From Massariosphaeria phaeospora (taxonomy: Eukaryota; Ascomycota; Dothideomycetes; Pleosporales), in contig JAADJZ010000001.1 in the NCBI GenBank assembly GCA_011032825.1, positions 558,001-622,000 on the forward strand: 64,000 nt of DNA, given 5' to 3'. The position numbers and the translations under genes were made by a program. The notes under the pieces are model-generated. The model was not told the origin of the DNA. It made no database searches and worked only from the letters and a program-made list of their open reading frames with translations. Of this stretch, positions 35,646 through 45,756 are shown piece after piece (positions within the stretch are counted from its first letter, which is position 1; each line of letters starts with the position of its first letter).

Positions 35646-37436
35646 ATGCCCAGCTTCTCCCACCTCCTGGTCGCCCTCCTCACGGGCATGGCGTTCGCGC
35701 CACTGGCTACATCTTGGGGCTGGCCACCCTCAGAAATCTTCCTCGACCTCGTCGAGGCGCTGGACGACGTCCCGTTGTCCATCTGGTGGGTCCTTGGGGC
35801 CTTCATCGTCTGGGCGGTGCCCGAGTTCTGGGCCTTCCTGGCCATCCTCGTCGCCGTCCCCGCCAACCTCGTCCGGGCGGTGACCGCCCTCTCGGACTCC
35901 CTCGCTGCCCTCGCCGCCATCCTCCACGCCCTCGTCGCCGCCCTCTTCTCGGCTGTTGCCGAGTGGTACTCGGCCCTCGCCGCCGCCGTCTCCACCTCCT
36001 TCTGCTCCGGGTCCCGCCATGTCGCTGCCTCCGCCTTGGCCATCCTCGAGGCGGAGGTGCAGGCGCATGGCAGCCCGCGAGACCTCGCCAACCACCTCAC
36101 CCGCCGCGCGCAAGAGATCGCCGCCCTTCGGGGAGAACTCGACACCGCCTGCGCCCACCAGGCAAACCTCCGGAAGGAGGTCACTGCCCTCCACCAGCAG
36201 ATCGACGGCGCCAACGGGTACGAGGTGGCCGGCCTCAAGGGGGAACTGCGGTCGAAGGCCGCCGAGCTCACGGACCTCAAGGCGTTGATCCGGCACCAAC
36301 TCTCGGTCTTGGAACAAAACCGGACCACAGCCAGTGAGGCCACTGACAGCGTCTCACGCCTTTCTCGGCGTGAGAAGAAGCTGCAGGCGGAGCTGGCTGC
36401 GGTTCGGAAGGACCTCGATCGGGAGCGTGGGGAGAGGATGGATGAGCGGGCTGAGGCCGCTCTGAAGTCTAATCAGTTCGAGCATCTGCTCGAACTGATT
36501 CACCGCATGGCGGACTCCCCGGGCCCGGATCTCGCTGCCGCCGTTCTCGTCACCAAGGCGATGGTTGAGGCAGGCCTCGATGTGGCCACGTATGGTATCG
36601 ACGCACAGCGGGCGGATGTGCTGTACGATTTTGCCATGCGTGGTCAGGGGCCTGACCTCGCCATCCAGCCGAGGGGCGGGTTTCGGTTCACTGGACGACA
36701 CTTCCCCCTTTCGGGGGCGGTGGTACGCGGATCGACCTTCTTCCCCGGCCGTCCAGCTCCCTTTGCGGATCTCCCCTCCGCCTACCCTCTCCTGGCGCAG
36801 CAGCAGCAGCAGCAGCAGTACCAGCAGCAGCAGCAGCCACAGCAGCACCAGCAGCAACAGCAGCAGTACCTCCCGGCCCCTGCTGGCTTCTTCCCTGGGC
36901 CTGGCCAGCCCACAACCTTCTCCGCGCCGGCCGGCCAGCTCCCTCTGCCCGCCGCGCCCCAGCTCCCTCTCCCCGCCTTCGCGCCGGCCGGCCAGCTCTC
37001 CCTCCCCGTCTTCTCGCCCGCCGGCCAACTCCCGCTGCCCGCCGCGCCCCCTCTCGTCCTGGCCGCCGCGCCTCCACCCGCTCCGGTCGCCCTCCCTCCC
37101 GCCGTCGTCCTCCCTCCGGCCGTCCTCCCTCCCCCGGCCACCGTCGCCCGCTCCGCCCCAGCGACCACCCTCCCTCGGGCCGGCGGCGCCTCTGCTGCCT
37201 CCCGCGCTGCTCCTCCCCGCCGCGGCGGCGCTCGCCCCTCTGGCCGCATGGCCGCCATCCTCGCCTCGCTCGGCGAGGGCGCTGCTCCCGCTGCTCCAGC
37301 CACCCCTCCCCCCTCTGCCTCGGTAGGCGGTGCTTCGGCTCCGACACCTGCTCCACCGTCCCAGCCCGGTCAGGGCCAGACGATGTCCTTGGGGTTTCAA
37401 CCCTCGAGGAAGCCAGGAACCTTCCTCAAGCGTTAG
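35646..37436 (+). CDS. Membrane-anchored coiled-coil protein with Gln tract and PAGQLPLP repeats (unknown)
   Basis: An intronless 596-aa frame in strongly GC-rich DNA. Residues 1-25 look like a signal peptide or first TM (HLLVALLTGMAFAPLATSWG), then two long hydrophobic stretches to about residue 120 (WWVLGAFIVWAVPEFWAFLA; ALSDSLAALAAILHALVAAL). Residues about 140-270 are a charged coiled coil (AQEIAALRGELD, REKKLQAELAAVRKDLDRER). A folded-looking segment follows (DSPGPDLAAAVLVTKAMVEA), then a polyglutamine tract (CAG repeats near 36798-36865), then about 190 Pro/Ala/Leu-rich residues with PAGQLPLP repeats. Base periodicity and a single frame over 1.8 kb support a real gene. I recognise no family; it may be lineage-specific. 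Confidence 0.7.
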   Translation: MPSFSHLLVALLTGMAFAPLATSWGWPPSEIFLDLVEALDDVPLSIWWVLGAFIVWAVPEFWAFLAILVAVPANLVRAVTALSDSLAALAAILHALVAALFSAVAEWYSALAAAVSTSFCSGSRHVAASALAILEAEVQAHGSPRDLANHLTRRAQEIAALRGELDTACAHQANLRKEVTALHQQIDGANGYEVAGLKGELRSKAAELTDLKALIRHQLSVLEQNRTTASEATDSVSRLSRREKKLQAELAAVRKDLDRERGERMDERAEAALKSNQFEHLLELIHRMADSPGPDLAAAVLVTKAMVEAGLDVATYGIDAQRADVLYDFAMRGQGPDLAIQPRGGFRFTGRHFPLSGAVVRGSTFFPGRPAPFADLPSAYPLLAQQQQQQQYQQQQQPQQHQQQQQQYLPAPAGFFPGPGQPTTFSAPAGQLPLPAAPQLPLPAFAPAGQLSLPVFSPAGQLPLPAAPPLVLAAAPPPAPVALPPAVVLPPAVLPPPATVARSAPATTLPRAGGASAASRAAPPRRGGARPSGRMAAILASLGEGAAPAAPATPPPSASVGGASAPTPAPPSQPGQGQTMSLGFQPSRKPGTFLKR

Positions 37437-37545
37437 CTTGGGTGGAGTAGTACTCGCTGAGTATGGTGCTGGATGAGGCCGGAGGCCGGTCCTACCTGGT
37501 ACCCCTCTGGGCTTTCTCCGTGGTGGATTTTTGTTTTCTCTTCTT

Positions 37546-38095
37546 ACCCCCAGTTGCCATTTCTGACCCCGGACTCTTGCCTTGTCAGCTTGCTCCTCTT
37601 GAGGAGCTGGCTTGGCTTGGGAGAAGGGGTGATGGTAGCTGGGTGGTCCTTTTTTGTGATGCGTTTCTTTTTGTTGCGTTCTTGTTTTTTGACCCCCAGT
37701 TAGTATTCCTAGTCCCGGACCCTCGCCTCGTCGGCTTGCTCCTCTTGAGGAGTCGACTTGGCTTGGGAGAAGGGGTGGTGCTAGCTGGGCGGTTTCTTTC
37801 TTTGCTGCGTTCTGTTCTCGTTTCGGCGTATTGCGGTGTACGAGGCTTTAGCCCGCATCAATTCTTTTCCTGTAGCCCCTAGCACTCCACTCCTATCCCC
37901 GGACCCTTCGCCTCGTCAACTTGCTCCTTTTGAGGAGTTGGCTTGGTGTTGGGAGAAGGGGTGGTGGTTTGCTCAGCGGTATGTTCTCATGTGACCCCCA
38001 GTCACTACTCCTATCCCTGGACCCTTGTCTTGCTGGCTTGCTCCTTTTGAGGAGCTGGCTTGACTTGGGGGAAAGGGTGGTGGTGACTGCGGTGG
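37546..38095 (+). repeat. Four-copy tandem repeat with conserved hairpin, 3' of the coiled-coil gene
   Basis: Four units begin near 37546, 37692, 37873 and 37994. Each has ACCCCCAGT, CCTATCCCCGGACCC, TTGCCTCGTC, then CTTGCTCCTCTTGAGGAGCTGG and GGCTTGGGAGAAGGGGTGGTGG. CTCCTC-TT-GAGGAG is a perfect inverted repeat; in two units one C is T, which leaves a G:U pair possible in RNA. Spacing is 121-181 bp. The first copy starts about 110 bp after the stop codon, so the array may be within the 3' UTR. Confidence 0.7.
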
Positions 38096-38654
38096 CGTAG
38101 ATAGAATAAAATGTGTTTTTGCGCGTCTGCGTTCGGCCTTCGGGTACATCAAACACTGGTTCCCTGTTTGAGTAATGCTTCTTGTGTGATTTCGTGATCG
38201 TCTGTGATATCTTTTGATTGACTGGGTGACTTTTTGACTTTGGATGCATGAGACTGTTTTGCGGGAGAAGAGTATCAAACAGGGACTTGAGAGTATAACG
38301 AGTGTATCTAGACTTTGGAGAGCTTTGCTGCAGATGATTCATAGATGCTACGTTGAACTATGTAGCTAGTAGAGAGGACGAAATGAGATAGAATAGATAT
38401 GGACTTTTGGTTTGTGACTAGTATATCGCCGAAAGCGGAAACATATTTCAACGAAATGTGATGGGACCATATTGTATTCCCAAACCAATAGCATACGCAG
38501 AGTTCAGGTGAGATGTCGACACATATGACCAGAGGCGCACTAGAAAAGAGAAGACGAAAGCAGATAGTAAAAGGCCATACTTCCTACGTGCATACTTGGA
38601 TAAATGATTAGCATGTCCGTTATGTCGTTCCATCTAGCAAGTCTTCTGCCCCAT
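38096..38654. other. Intergenic, convergent 3' regions
   Basis: No gene is seen between the repeat array and the stop codon of the glutathione transferase gene. The sequence is AT-richer than its surroundings and probably holds both 3' regions. Confidence 0.5.
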
Positions 38655-39925
38655 CTACAAGGGCAGGATATTCGGCACGGGCCCCGCAGGAACTACGGGT
38701 GTCTTCAACGCATTCGCATAACCAATCCTATACTGTACGCTTTGTCAGCAAATTTCCGCATCAAACTTCTTCCTCTCCTATGCTCATCGAACATACCTCG
38801 TCAAAGAAGGTCGTGTTCTTAAACGCGCCCCCATTCGTCCTCTCACTCTCATCCCAATACAGCCTCCTCAGCCACGCATCCAGCTTCGGATACTCGTAGC
38901 GTATCATCTTCAAATTGCACTTGAACAGCGTGAAATACGCGACGTCGAAGCGCACGATCGTGGTGTAGAGTCTGATGTCTGCTTCGGTGATGTGGACGCC
39001 GAAGAGGTAGGGCTGGTGACTCGGTTGGCTGAGATGCTCTTCGAGGCGGTCGAGAGAGGCGAAGAGCGGGTAGAGGTGATCGTTGTAGGCATCTTGGGAG
39101 GTGGCGAAACCGGTTTTGTAGACGCCGTTGTTGATGGTGGCTATGTGGGGTAAGTGGATGGGATTTGGGCGTCGTCAGTGGGACGGGGAGGCTTACCGTA
39201 AACCCACTCATTCATGGCTTCGATGTCCGAGCGTAGGTGAGATGGGAACAGGCCAGCTTCGCCTTTTGTGGACTCGCGGAGGTGCTCCGGGAGGAGGGCG
39301 TCGAATTCGGTGTAGAACATGCGGATTATTTCGCTGGATTCGTTGCTGACGATGGTTTCTGCAAGGGTGATGAGTTCCGCGCATGTCTTGCGGAGGCTGA
39401 GCTAACTAACCCTTCTTCTTATCCCAGAGAGCAGGCACTAGGAAGCGGCCCTCGTACTCTGGTTCTGCTTTCTTGTACAGTTCGCTGAGATGCGTGAAGC
39501 CGTACAACGGATCCTTCTCGAATCCGGGCTTCCCAGAAAAGCACCATCCCTTGCCATCCCCGCTTAATCTGGAATCATCGAGTACAATGAGTTGGATAAT
39601 ATCTTCAAGGCCTTTCAGTGAGCGCACGAGATTGGTGCGGTGCGCCCAAGGACATCCACGGTGGATGTAGAGTGCATAGCGGTCTTTCTCGGCGGGGAAT
39701 GGCGAATTGGGGTCTGCAGAGATAAAGGAGCGGAATGCTGAGGGTTTGCGCCGGAATTGGCCGTCTATGTCAGAGAATGTGTGAGTGGGTTTCTAGAAAG
39801 TGTCAGAGTTTAATTCGATCGTTGTGTGGAGAATTTGTTTAGTGGAGATTCGAGACAAGATTTCATCCATTCCATGACCAGGCGGTGTTTAGTTTAGATA
39901 GAGGACTTACATCGTTTGAGGGCAT
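38655..39925 (-). CDS. Xi-class glutathione transferase / glutathionyl-hydroquinone reductase (ECM4/GTO-like), five exons
   Basis: Exons (minus strand) 39911-39925, 39411-39792, 39197-39358, 38797-39140 and 38655-38732 give 326 aa, with GT...AG introns and continuous frame. The first exon encodes only MPSND. The catalytic motif HRGCPWAHRTNLVR places the active cysteine at residue 52, as in the CPWA motif of xi-class enzymes. Further family features are FVPALWDKKKETIVSNESSE-like sequence (here FLVPALWDKKKETIVSNESS), IRMFYTEFDALLPE, NNGVYKTGFATSQ and the C-terminal helical domain with LFGVHITEADIRLYTTIVRF. These enzymes reduce glutathionyl-hydroquinones and help detoxify quinones. The last exon acceptor (ACAG at 38733) is the least certain junction. 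Confidence 0.93.
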
Positions 39926-40663
39926 GATGCTTGATAGCTGTTCTTTGTTACTTGCTCGTGTAGACGATGGGGACGCGACACTATTTAATCGCTTGAAACG
40001 CTGACGATGTGATGTTGTTTATAGAACCCCGCCATTCGCCGGCGTCATCTGACAAAGCCACATCACATCGCAGCTACGCTTATTCTAGCGAGCGGTTCCA
40101 CCCCGCCGTTAGTATGGGTAAGCCGTTGTGTACATTAGTAATCCCCAGGATAGATCATTTCGACTCGATGGGAGGGCTTTTCTTGCGACCTCGAACGCAT
40201 TAGCGGTTAGTACTTCCAAACCGGACCACGAGTCGTTCCGCAATTCCATAGAAATCCTCTTCTACCGTCGATAGAGTTGCACACACTTCTATCTCTTCCG
40301 GCCAAATCTCTGCTAGGTGGCCACGGAGGGGTGAGTGCGTGATGGAGACAAGCTAGCGTTTATCGTCGACACGCGCAGCCGCGCAACTAGCTAAAACAAC
40401 CCATGGTAGATACGATTTGCGCGGATGATGATTGCGATGTAATAACTAGGCCGAAGCACTTCGGGATGATGGGATGTCGTTGACTTACGGCTATCCCAAA
40501 AGCAGACTAGTTCATCACGAGATAGCGCGTACCAGGCGTGCCTTCCAATTGAAACTCTCTTCGTTACGTCAAGGCCTCAACCTCGTCTTCTCTCCTCCCT
40601 TTTTTCTCTTCAACTCACGCTCGCTCATTTCATCACTCCATCAAACCTCCCAAGTACCACAAG
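39926..40663. other. Divergent promoter region
   Basis: This 740 bp separates the minus-strand glutathione transferase from the plus-strand gene at 40664. The last 100 bases are CT-rich (CTTCTCTCCTCCCTTTTTTC) and end in CACAAGATG, a good fungal start context. No other gene supported. Confidence 0.5.
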
Positions 40664-41253
40664 ATGCCCGTAACGAAACGCAAATCAGACGGTGCCCTCA
40701 AAGCCGTGTCCAAACGCGTAAAGACTAGCGAGCCTACCGGTACCCTTCTGAGCGAAGACGAACTACACGAAATGACAAAAGAAGATCTGATACAGTACAC
40801 GCTTCAGCTGCAGGCCGAATTTGCCGCATTGCCGAAACCAAAGGTGCCCAGCGCGGAAGAGATCGAGAAGAAGGCAGAGAAGGCGCAAGATATGCTCATC
40901 CGAGGTATCGAGAAGCAGATGAAGGTATGATAACGAGCACTTACTTATAATTCTTGTCGTTGTTCCAGCGTACTGATTGTCCATAGTGGACACCATCCTG
41001 CAAGACGGGCAAAGCCAAATTCACCTACGACGGCACCGTCCTAAATGAAACCATATTTCAGGAGATGCTGGGACTTCCAGCCAGTCACACAAAGAAAATG
41101 TTCAAGATCAGCGTAGGATATTTCATGGATAATGTCGGTGAACCTACTGGCAGCGTGCGGTATAATACGTTGCGGATCACTTCAGCAGACATCAATGTGA
41201 GGTGGTCCCCGGAAGATGGTACTTTCAAAGTGTCCGGCGCCTACGGATTGTGA
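40664..41253 (+). CDS. Small conserved-looking protein with coiled coil, two exons (unknown)
   Basis: Exons 40664-40924 and 40987-41253 give 175 aa; the intron has a GTATGA donor, a TACTGAT branch-like site and a CATAG acceptor and is phase 0. The N-terminus is basic and nuclear-signal-like (MPVTKRKSDGALKAVSKRVK), then an acidic helix (LLSEDELHEMTKEDLIQYTL) and coiled coil (AEEIEKKAEKAQDMLIRGI). The C-terminal half is a compact globular domain (WTPSCKTGKAKFTYDGTVLN, GYFMDNVGEPTG, ending FKVSGAYGL). I recognise no named family. The reading frame, splice signals and start context support a real gene. Confidence 0.75.
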
Positions 41254-42829
41254 TCAGAGTGGGAAGGACGGGAGGTCGCATACGAGCTGGATGCGAACTA
41301 CACGTGTAGACACATGTCGATCGGACACGAGCGAAAAGGTCTATATGCTCGCGCAAATCCCACGGAGAGTCCTTCAAAAGCCTCGCAGTATAACTCCGCA
41401 ATACCAGGAAATCGATCATATCCAGCTTTCGGACGCGGCAAGGATCGCAGCATTTGCGAATGTCGTGTGACCGATATCATTCAAGGTTCTAAGGAGGCCG
41501 TCGAGTGGTGCTTTCCAGTGCGATGGATCGGCGTGCCTGGCGGATAGATCTTCTTACATGCCGAGCTGAAGCTGCTTGCAGCACCTCCCAAGAAAAACGA
41601 GGATGAGCTGTTGTATCTTCAAGATTAAAAGGGCGCCATGTGGACCGCCAAATACCGTTATGTCTTCTGGCTCGTCTAGTTCAATCGGGTCCCCCTCAGG
41701 TTCGGTGCAGCAGCGAATTGCAGTGCGCAACAGTGTCGTAAGCGCTGAAGAATGTTAACAAGCTCCTTGGGAATAGTTGCTTTCTCACACAGCAGTTGAC
41801 TCAATCGGCAATTGCATCGCGTTGATCATCCGCGGCGCACTCCTCATGACCAAAGGACTATGCGGAGGTCGCGAGATCGGCGGATTGCCCCCCCCCCCCC
41901 CCGAGTAGAGTATCGAGCAAACTCAGAAGGGCCATCGACTTTCTGAGGTCCTCGAGCTTGTTATGCGGCAAACCGAGCGGTTCGGCCACAGTTCTGTCTC
42001 ACTCCCCTTTGGTATGATCCCGCATCTCGAGCGCCCAGGTCTGGACGGTTGGTTCTCGGCATATACGAGCAGACGCTGCCATTTGAGTAAAGGCTTCTAC
42101 TTCCGTCGCCGGCGGATGATCCCTTCGTGACGCGATACTCGGTCCTCCTGATCGATTCTGCGTTAGATTGCTTGTTCCACATCAAACGGATTGCATCTAC
42201 TGGAGCAAGTATCAGCAAACAAATCTAGTACTTAAGAATGGCGTTGAGCGCAAGTTAGTTCGCGCGGACATTCCTGCGCAGTTCTTTTGTACGTACAATG
42301 CGAAAGGGAGTACATCAAAACAGAGCTTTGTCATTGTGTCAATAGAATGGTGGGAGGCCGAGTATGGTGGGTGTATGCGGTTGAACATTACACTGGTTCC
42401 AACATGTTGCAAGGCGATGGGGGATACCCCTGCGAGCGACCCAGCTATAGGGTTGCTCATTGGCGATGGCACCGGTATTGCGGTCCCGACTTTCATTCCG
42501 ACTCGGGTCTTCTTTCACGACCTCGTCTTTCTAAGCGAACCAAACGCCACTCCAAACTCGATCTCGAGCTCACGCGTCCCAGGAGGCACAGCTACCACTC
42601 TACCTTCTGCTTCATCTGTAACATCAAAGATGAAGTCTACTTCTCGAGAGGTCCCTCTGCATATACGCCGGGGGCAAAACTACCTACCTCGGTGTCCGCA
42701 TACCCCACGGACGACTAGAGGAAGCGGCACTACCCATCAAGAAAGCATTAAATATCCCGATCTTAGCAACGATCCAATACACGATGATATACTTCAACGA
42801 GCCGGGCTTCAAGTTCTGGTATTCCGCAG
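41254..42829. other. Intergenic with decayed coding fragments and a C15 homopolymer
   Basis: A run of 15 C lies at 41888-41902. A 290-codon plus-strand frame (42168-43040) and an overlapping one (42287-42718, containing FCFICNIKDEVYFSRG) switch plausibility between frames, as expected for a degraded gene. No start, splice pattern or domain can be defended before about 42830. Confidence 0.4.
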
Positions 42830-43785
42830 CAGCGCAAACGTCCTTCAATCATACAACTTACTCCGCGACACATTTCTCCGTCACGAAGCACTCATCCGCC
42901 GGAGGCCAAACGGCGAGCGCTACTCACCAGCATCATGCCCAACATACCACATTGCCATCGTCCCGACACCGAGTTGGCGGGGAAGGAGATACGGCAGTGG
43001 CCCTCCCGCCACGTGCTCCAATGGCCGTATATTAATGTAGAAGATTTGTTGGAGCCACAGTCGCTGCTTATATTTCTCAATGCACGCGCACGGAATCACC
43101 CAGCCAGTTTCGCGCTTACATAACTCGAATTCGCGCCTGGCACATCGATGGAGGCCGATTTTGGTAGACGAGCAGAAGAGAATATATTCAAGACGCCTAT
43201 GATACAGATGGTAGACTGTCCGTCTTACTACGGGTGCCTCATAGATTTCCCCGACGTGGAGTCTGCCCAGGTCTATGAAACTGACGGCTGTGGCCTGGAT
43301 ATACCACAGGGCATTCGGGTCTTGGACATCCAGCAGGGACTCTACAGCTTTTTAGCTACGTGCTGTCAAAAGCTCCTGCACGACATCCCGAAGCCCTGGG
43401 GAGCCGAGTTTCCGATCCAGCTCGCCTCCCCGATCAAGGTTGGCCAGCAGTATATACACAAGATGTTCGCGGATGCGGCAAAGACAACGCCTTACCATGC
43501 CCGAAGTTCCCTTGATGTCACGAGGCTGAGGGACTTAATAAGTGAACTTTGTGGAAGCGCTAAAGATCACATGTGGGCGCTCCGTGAGGACCCAGAATAC
43601 TTTGCGGAGTTCGTTCTGGCACAGAAGGAACATACATGACAAATGCTGCCTAACAAGGATGGCCATGTATACAAATGCGCGAACACTGAGAGCTTCATGT
43701 CTGCCGTGCTGGGCAAGATGGTTCTTCAACCTAGTATACTAGCTTATATCAATGCTAGGAACGAAATCCTTGATGATGACATTTG
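42830..43785 (+). pseudogene. Degraded paralogue of the gene at 44548
   Basis: Collinear similarity to the next gene is spread over two frames and interrupted by stops. NVLQSYNLLRDTFLRHEALI matches the neighbour's HFDRLRAIVERHEALI; after a frame change, YINVEDLLEPQSLLIFLNAR matches YINLEDLTERKLLLMFINAR; after a TAA at about 43120, a 163-codon frame (43148-43639) matches from DIQQGLYSFLATCCQKLLHD to HMWALREDPEYFAEF; a TGA follows at 43637 and weaker similarity continues to about 43785. The second half of the protein, present in the neighbour beyond 48859, is missing. This is a tandem duplicate that lost function. Confidence 0.7.
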
Positions 43786-44547
43786 ATAGTTGCACATGTG
43801 AAAAGACAACCACGTTAACACGCTAAATGCATTACTGTCCCAAACAGCACCATTGCGTCCACTGCACCGGCTAAATGTTGATAGCTATACCTTTGAAAAA
43901 ATGAATGCTATCTTATGGTCAGCGAATTATTCCATGATTGTGAGGTTGTCTGAGTCTCGTCGTCTTTTTCTTTGATGGACAGCTATACACTACTTTCTGT
44001 AGTCTATGGCATAATTAGATTGTCGGAGTCTATAGAGAGGTTGGCAGGGGCATTCCCTTGTTGATTTTCACTATTAACTCAATTCCATCATATCTCTCAC
44101 TTCGACCTCGGCCTCATACTTTTCCGTGCTAGTGAAGCAGATCGTTTGCTACATTCATTTCATCGATAAGTTCAGACCGCTTCTTACCCCCACTCTTCTA
44201 CTTTCGCTTCTAGCGACACAAACGGTCTCTTACCTTTACCCTAGCAACAAAAGTGCAAGCCGTTAAACCGGCTTCTCCTACACTCCCTCGAGTTTATACT
44301 TTCCCCGCTTTAGAGAAGCACACTGTTATCCTTCAGGCACATATTTATTTTGAACAACTCATTATTTCTACACAGGGTTCGCGCGCGCTCCTGCGACGAG
44401 CCTCCCTTTTTCAGCGCGCGCTGAGTGGTTCGGTTTTGTGGAGCGCGCTATCAGAACATTGGAACCGAAACTCTGTGCGGGTAAAGGATTTACAGTCTAT
44501 ACGTCAGCATTCCAATAATACTCAACAGCGAAGGCCGAGATAGGACC
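43786..44547. other. Intergenic between the tandem paralogues
   Basis: No gene supported. Two stretches near 44100-44160 and 44270-44330 resemble each other (TACTTTTCCGTGCT / TACTTTCCCCGCTT with GAAGCA), hinting at a small duplication upstream of the start codon. AT content is moderate. Confidence 0.4.
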
Positions 44548-45748
44548 ATGAGTTTGGACGCGGTCCTGCAGAACTTATGGGCGGCGGACGCTTCGACCCC
44601 ATTCCCCGAGCACGAGATCACTGCATTAGCCAGCCCTCTAGCTGAGAAAGTTCTCGGCCATTTCGACCGCCTCCGTGCCATTGTGGAACGACATGAAGCC
44701 TTGATCTGCCGACGATGGACGAAGAAGTCCAAAATCAAGCGGCGGCAACTACTCCTCGTGGTTTGGCCAGGAATGCCCACTATGCATCGCCCTGACATCG
44801 AACTCTGGTCACCGTTCCAACCCATATCGCATATTAATGACGAGGATGCCTGGTCTTACATAAACCTCGAGGATCTAACGGAGCGGAAGTTACTTTTGAT
44901 GTTCATCAATGCGCGTGGCCGTAGTCATCCCATGACTTTCGCGCGTTCGGAACTGAATTATTCACCATTCGCGAAATTGTCTAGCGCATCTCTCTCGCGT
45001 TGCCCAAGCCTTGTGATGGACCTCTGTCCTCCGCCGCCCCACATGTCTAGCGATGAAACCGATGAAGCCAAGCTAGTAAGACCTAGTAGTTGGGAGTATG
45101 GCCAGGTTTACAAGCTTGAGGTTCACGCGAAAGGCCAAGAAAAACAGATATTTGGAATGTTTATGCACGCCGGGCATGGATTACAGACTTTGCACATGCA
45201 AGAACGCATTTACAGATTCCTGGTCGAGTGTTGCGGACATATCCTCCATGATATACCAACGGAATCGCTTATCGGTGAACACTATCCAATCCAACCGGAG
45301 CTACATGATCCTTTGGACCACGAGGACGATTGTACAACTTTCGCAGCTGCCGAAGCTCGGTCTCCATACTGCACTCGAAATGGGCTGAGTGTGGGGAGGC
45401 TACGACATTTGATATCCGCTCTTTTCGACTACACCAAGCACGAACTATGGGCCCTCCGTGAAGATCCGGGCTATTTCGCAGAGGTATTCCACAGCATCAG
45501 GAATTCTCAGCCAGAACTAGTGCTAGATAAGAGAGGTGAAATACACGAGCGAGTTGGCACTGATGACTTCACTGAGAGTGTTCTCAGGTCTCTTTTCTTG
45601 AACGCACACCATAGCCTGATTCGTTGGAACGATCTTCTTCAACAGTTCACAAAGATTGAAGAAATGTCGAAGAAGTATCCACAGGGAATCGATGAGTTTT
45701 ACCTTACTCCTAATGAGTACGTTGAAGCTCTTCAGCTGGCTTATTTTA

Positions 45749-45756
45749 TGCTTGAC
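45749..45756 (+). repeat. Left target-site duplication of the hAT element
   Basis: TGCTTGAC lies directly outside the left TIR. An identical copy flanks the right TIR at 48851-48858. Eight base pairs is the hAT-superfamily duplication length. Confidence 0.95.

Noticed and set aside
35510..36337. 275-codon ORF overlapping the coiled-coil gene
   Set aside because: It is an out-of-frame Arg/Pro-rich shadow of the GC-rich gene at 35646-37436.
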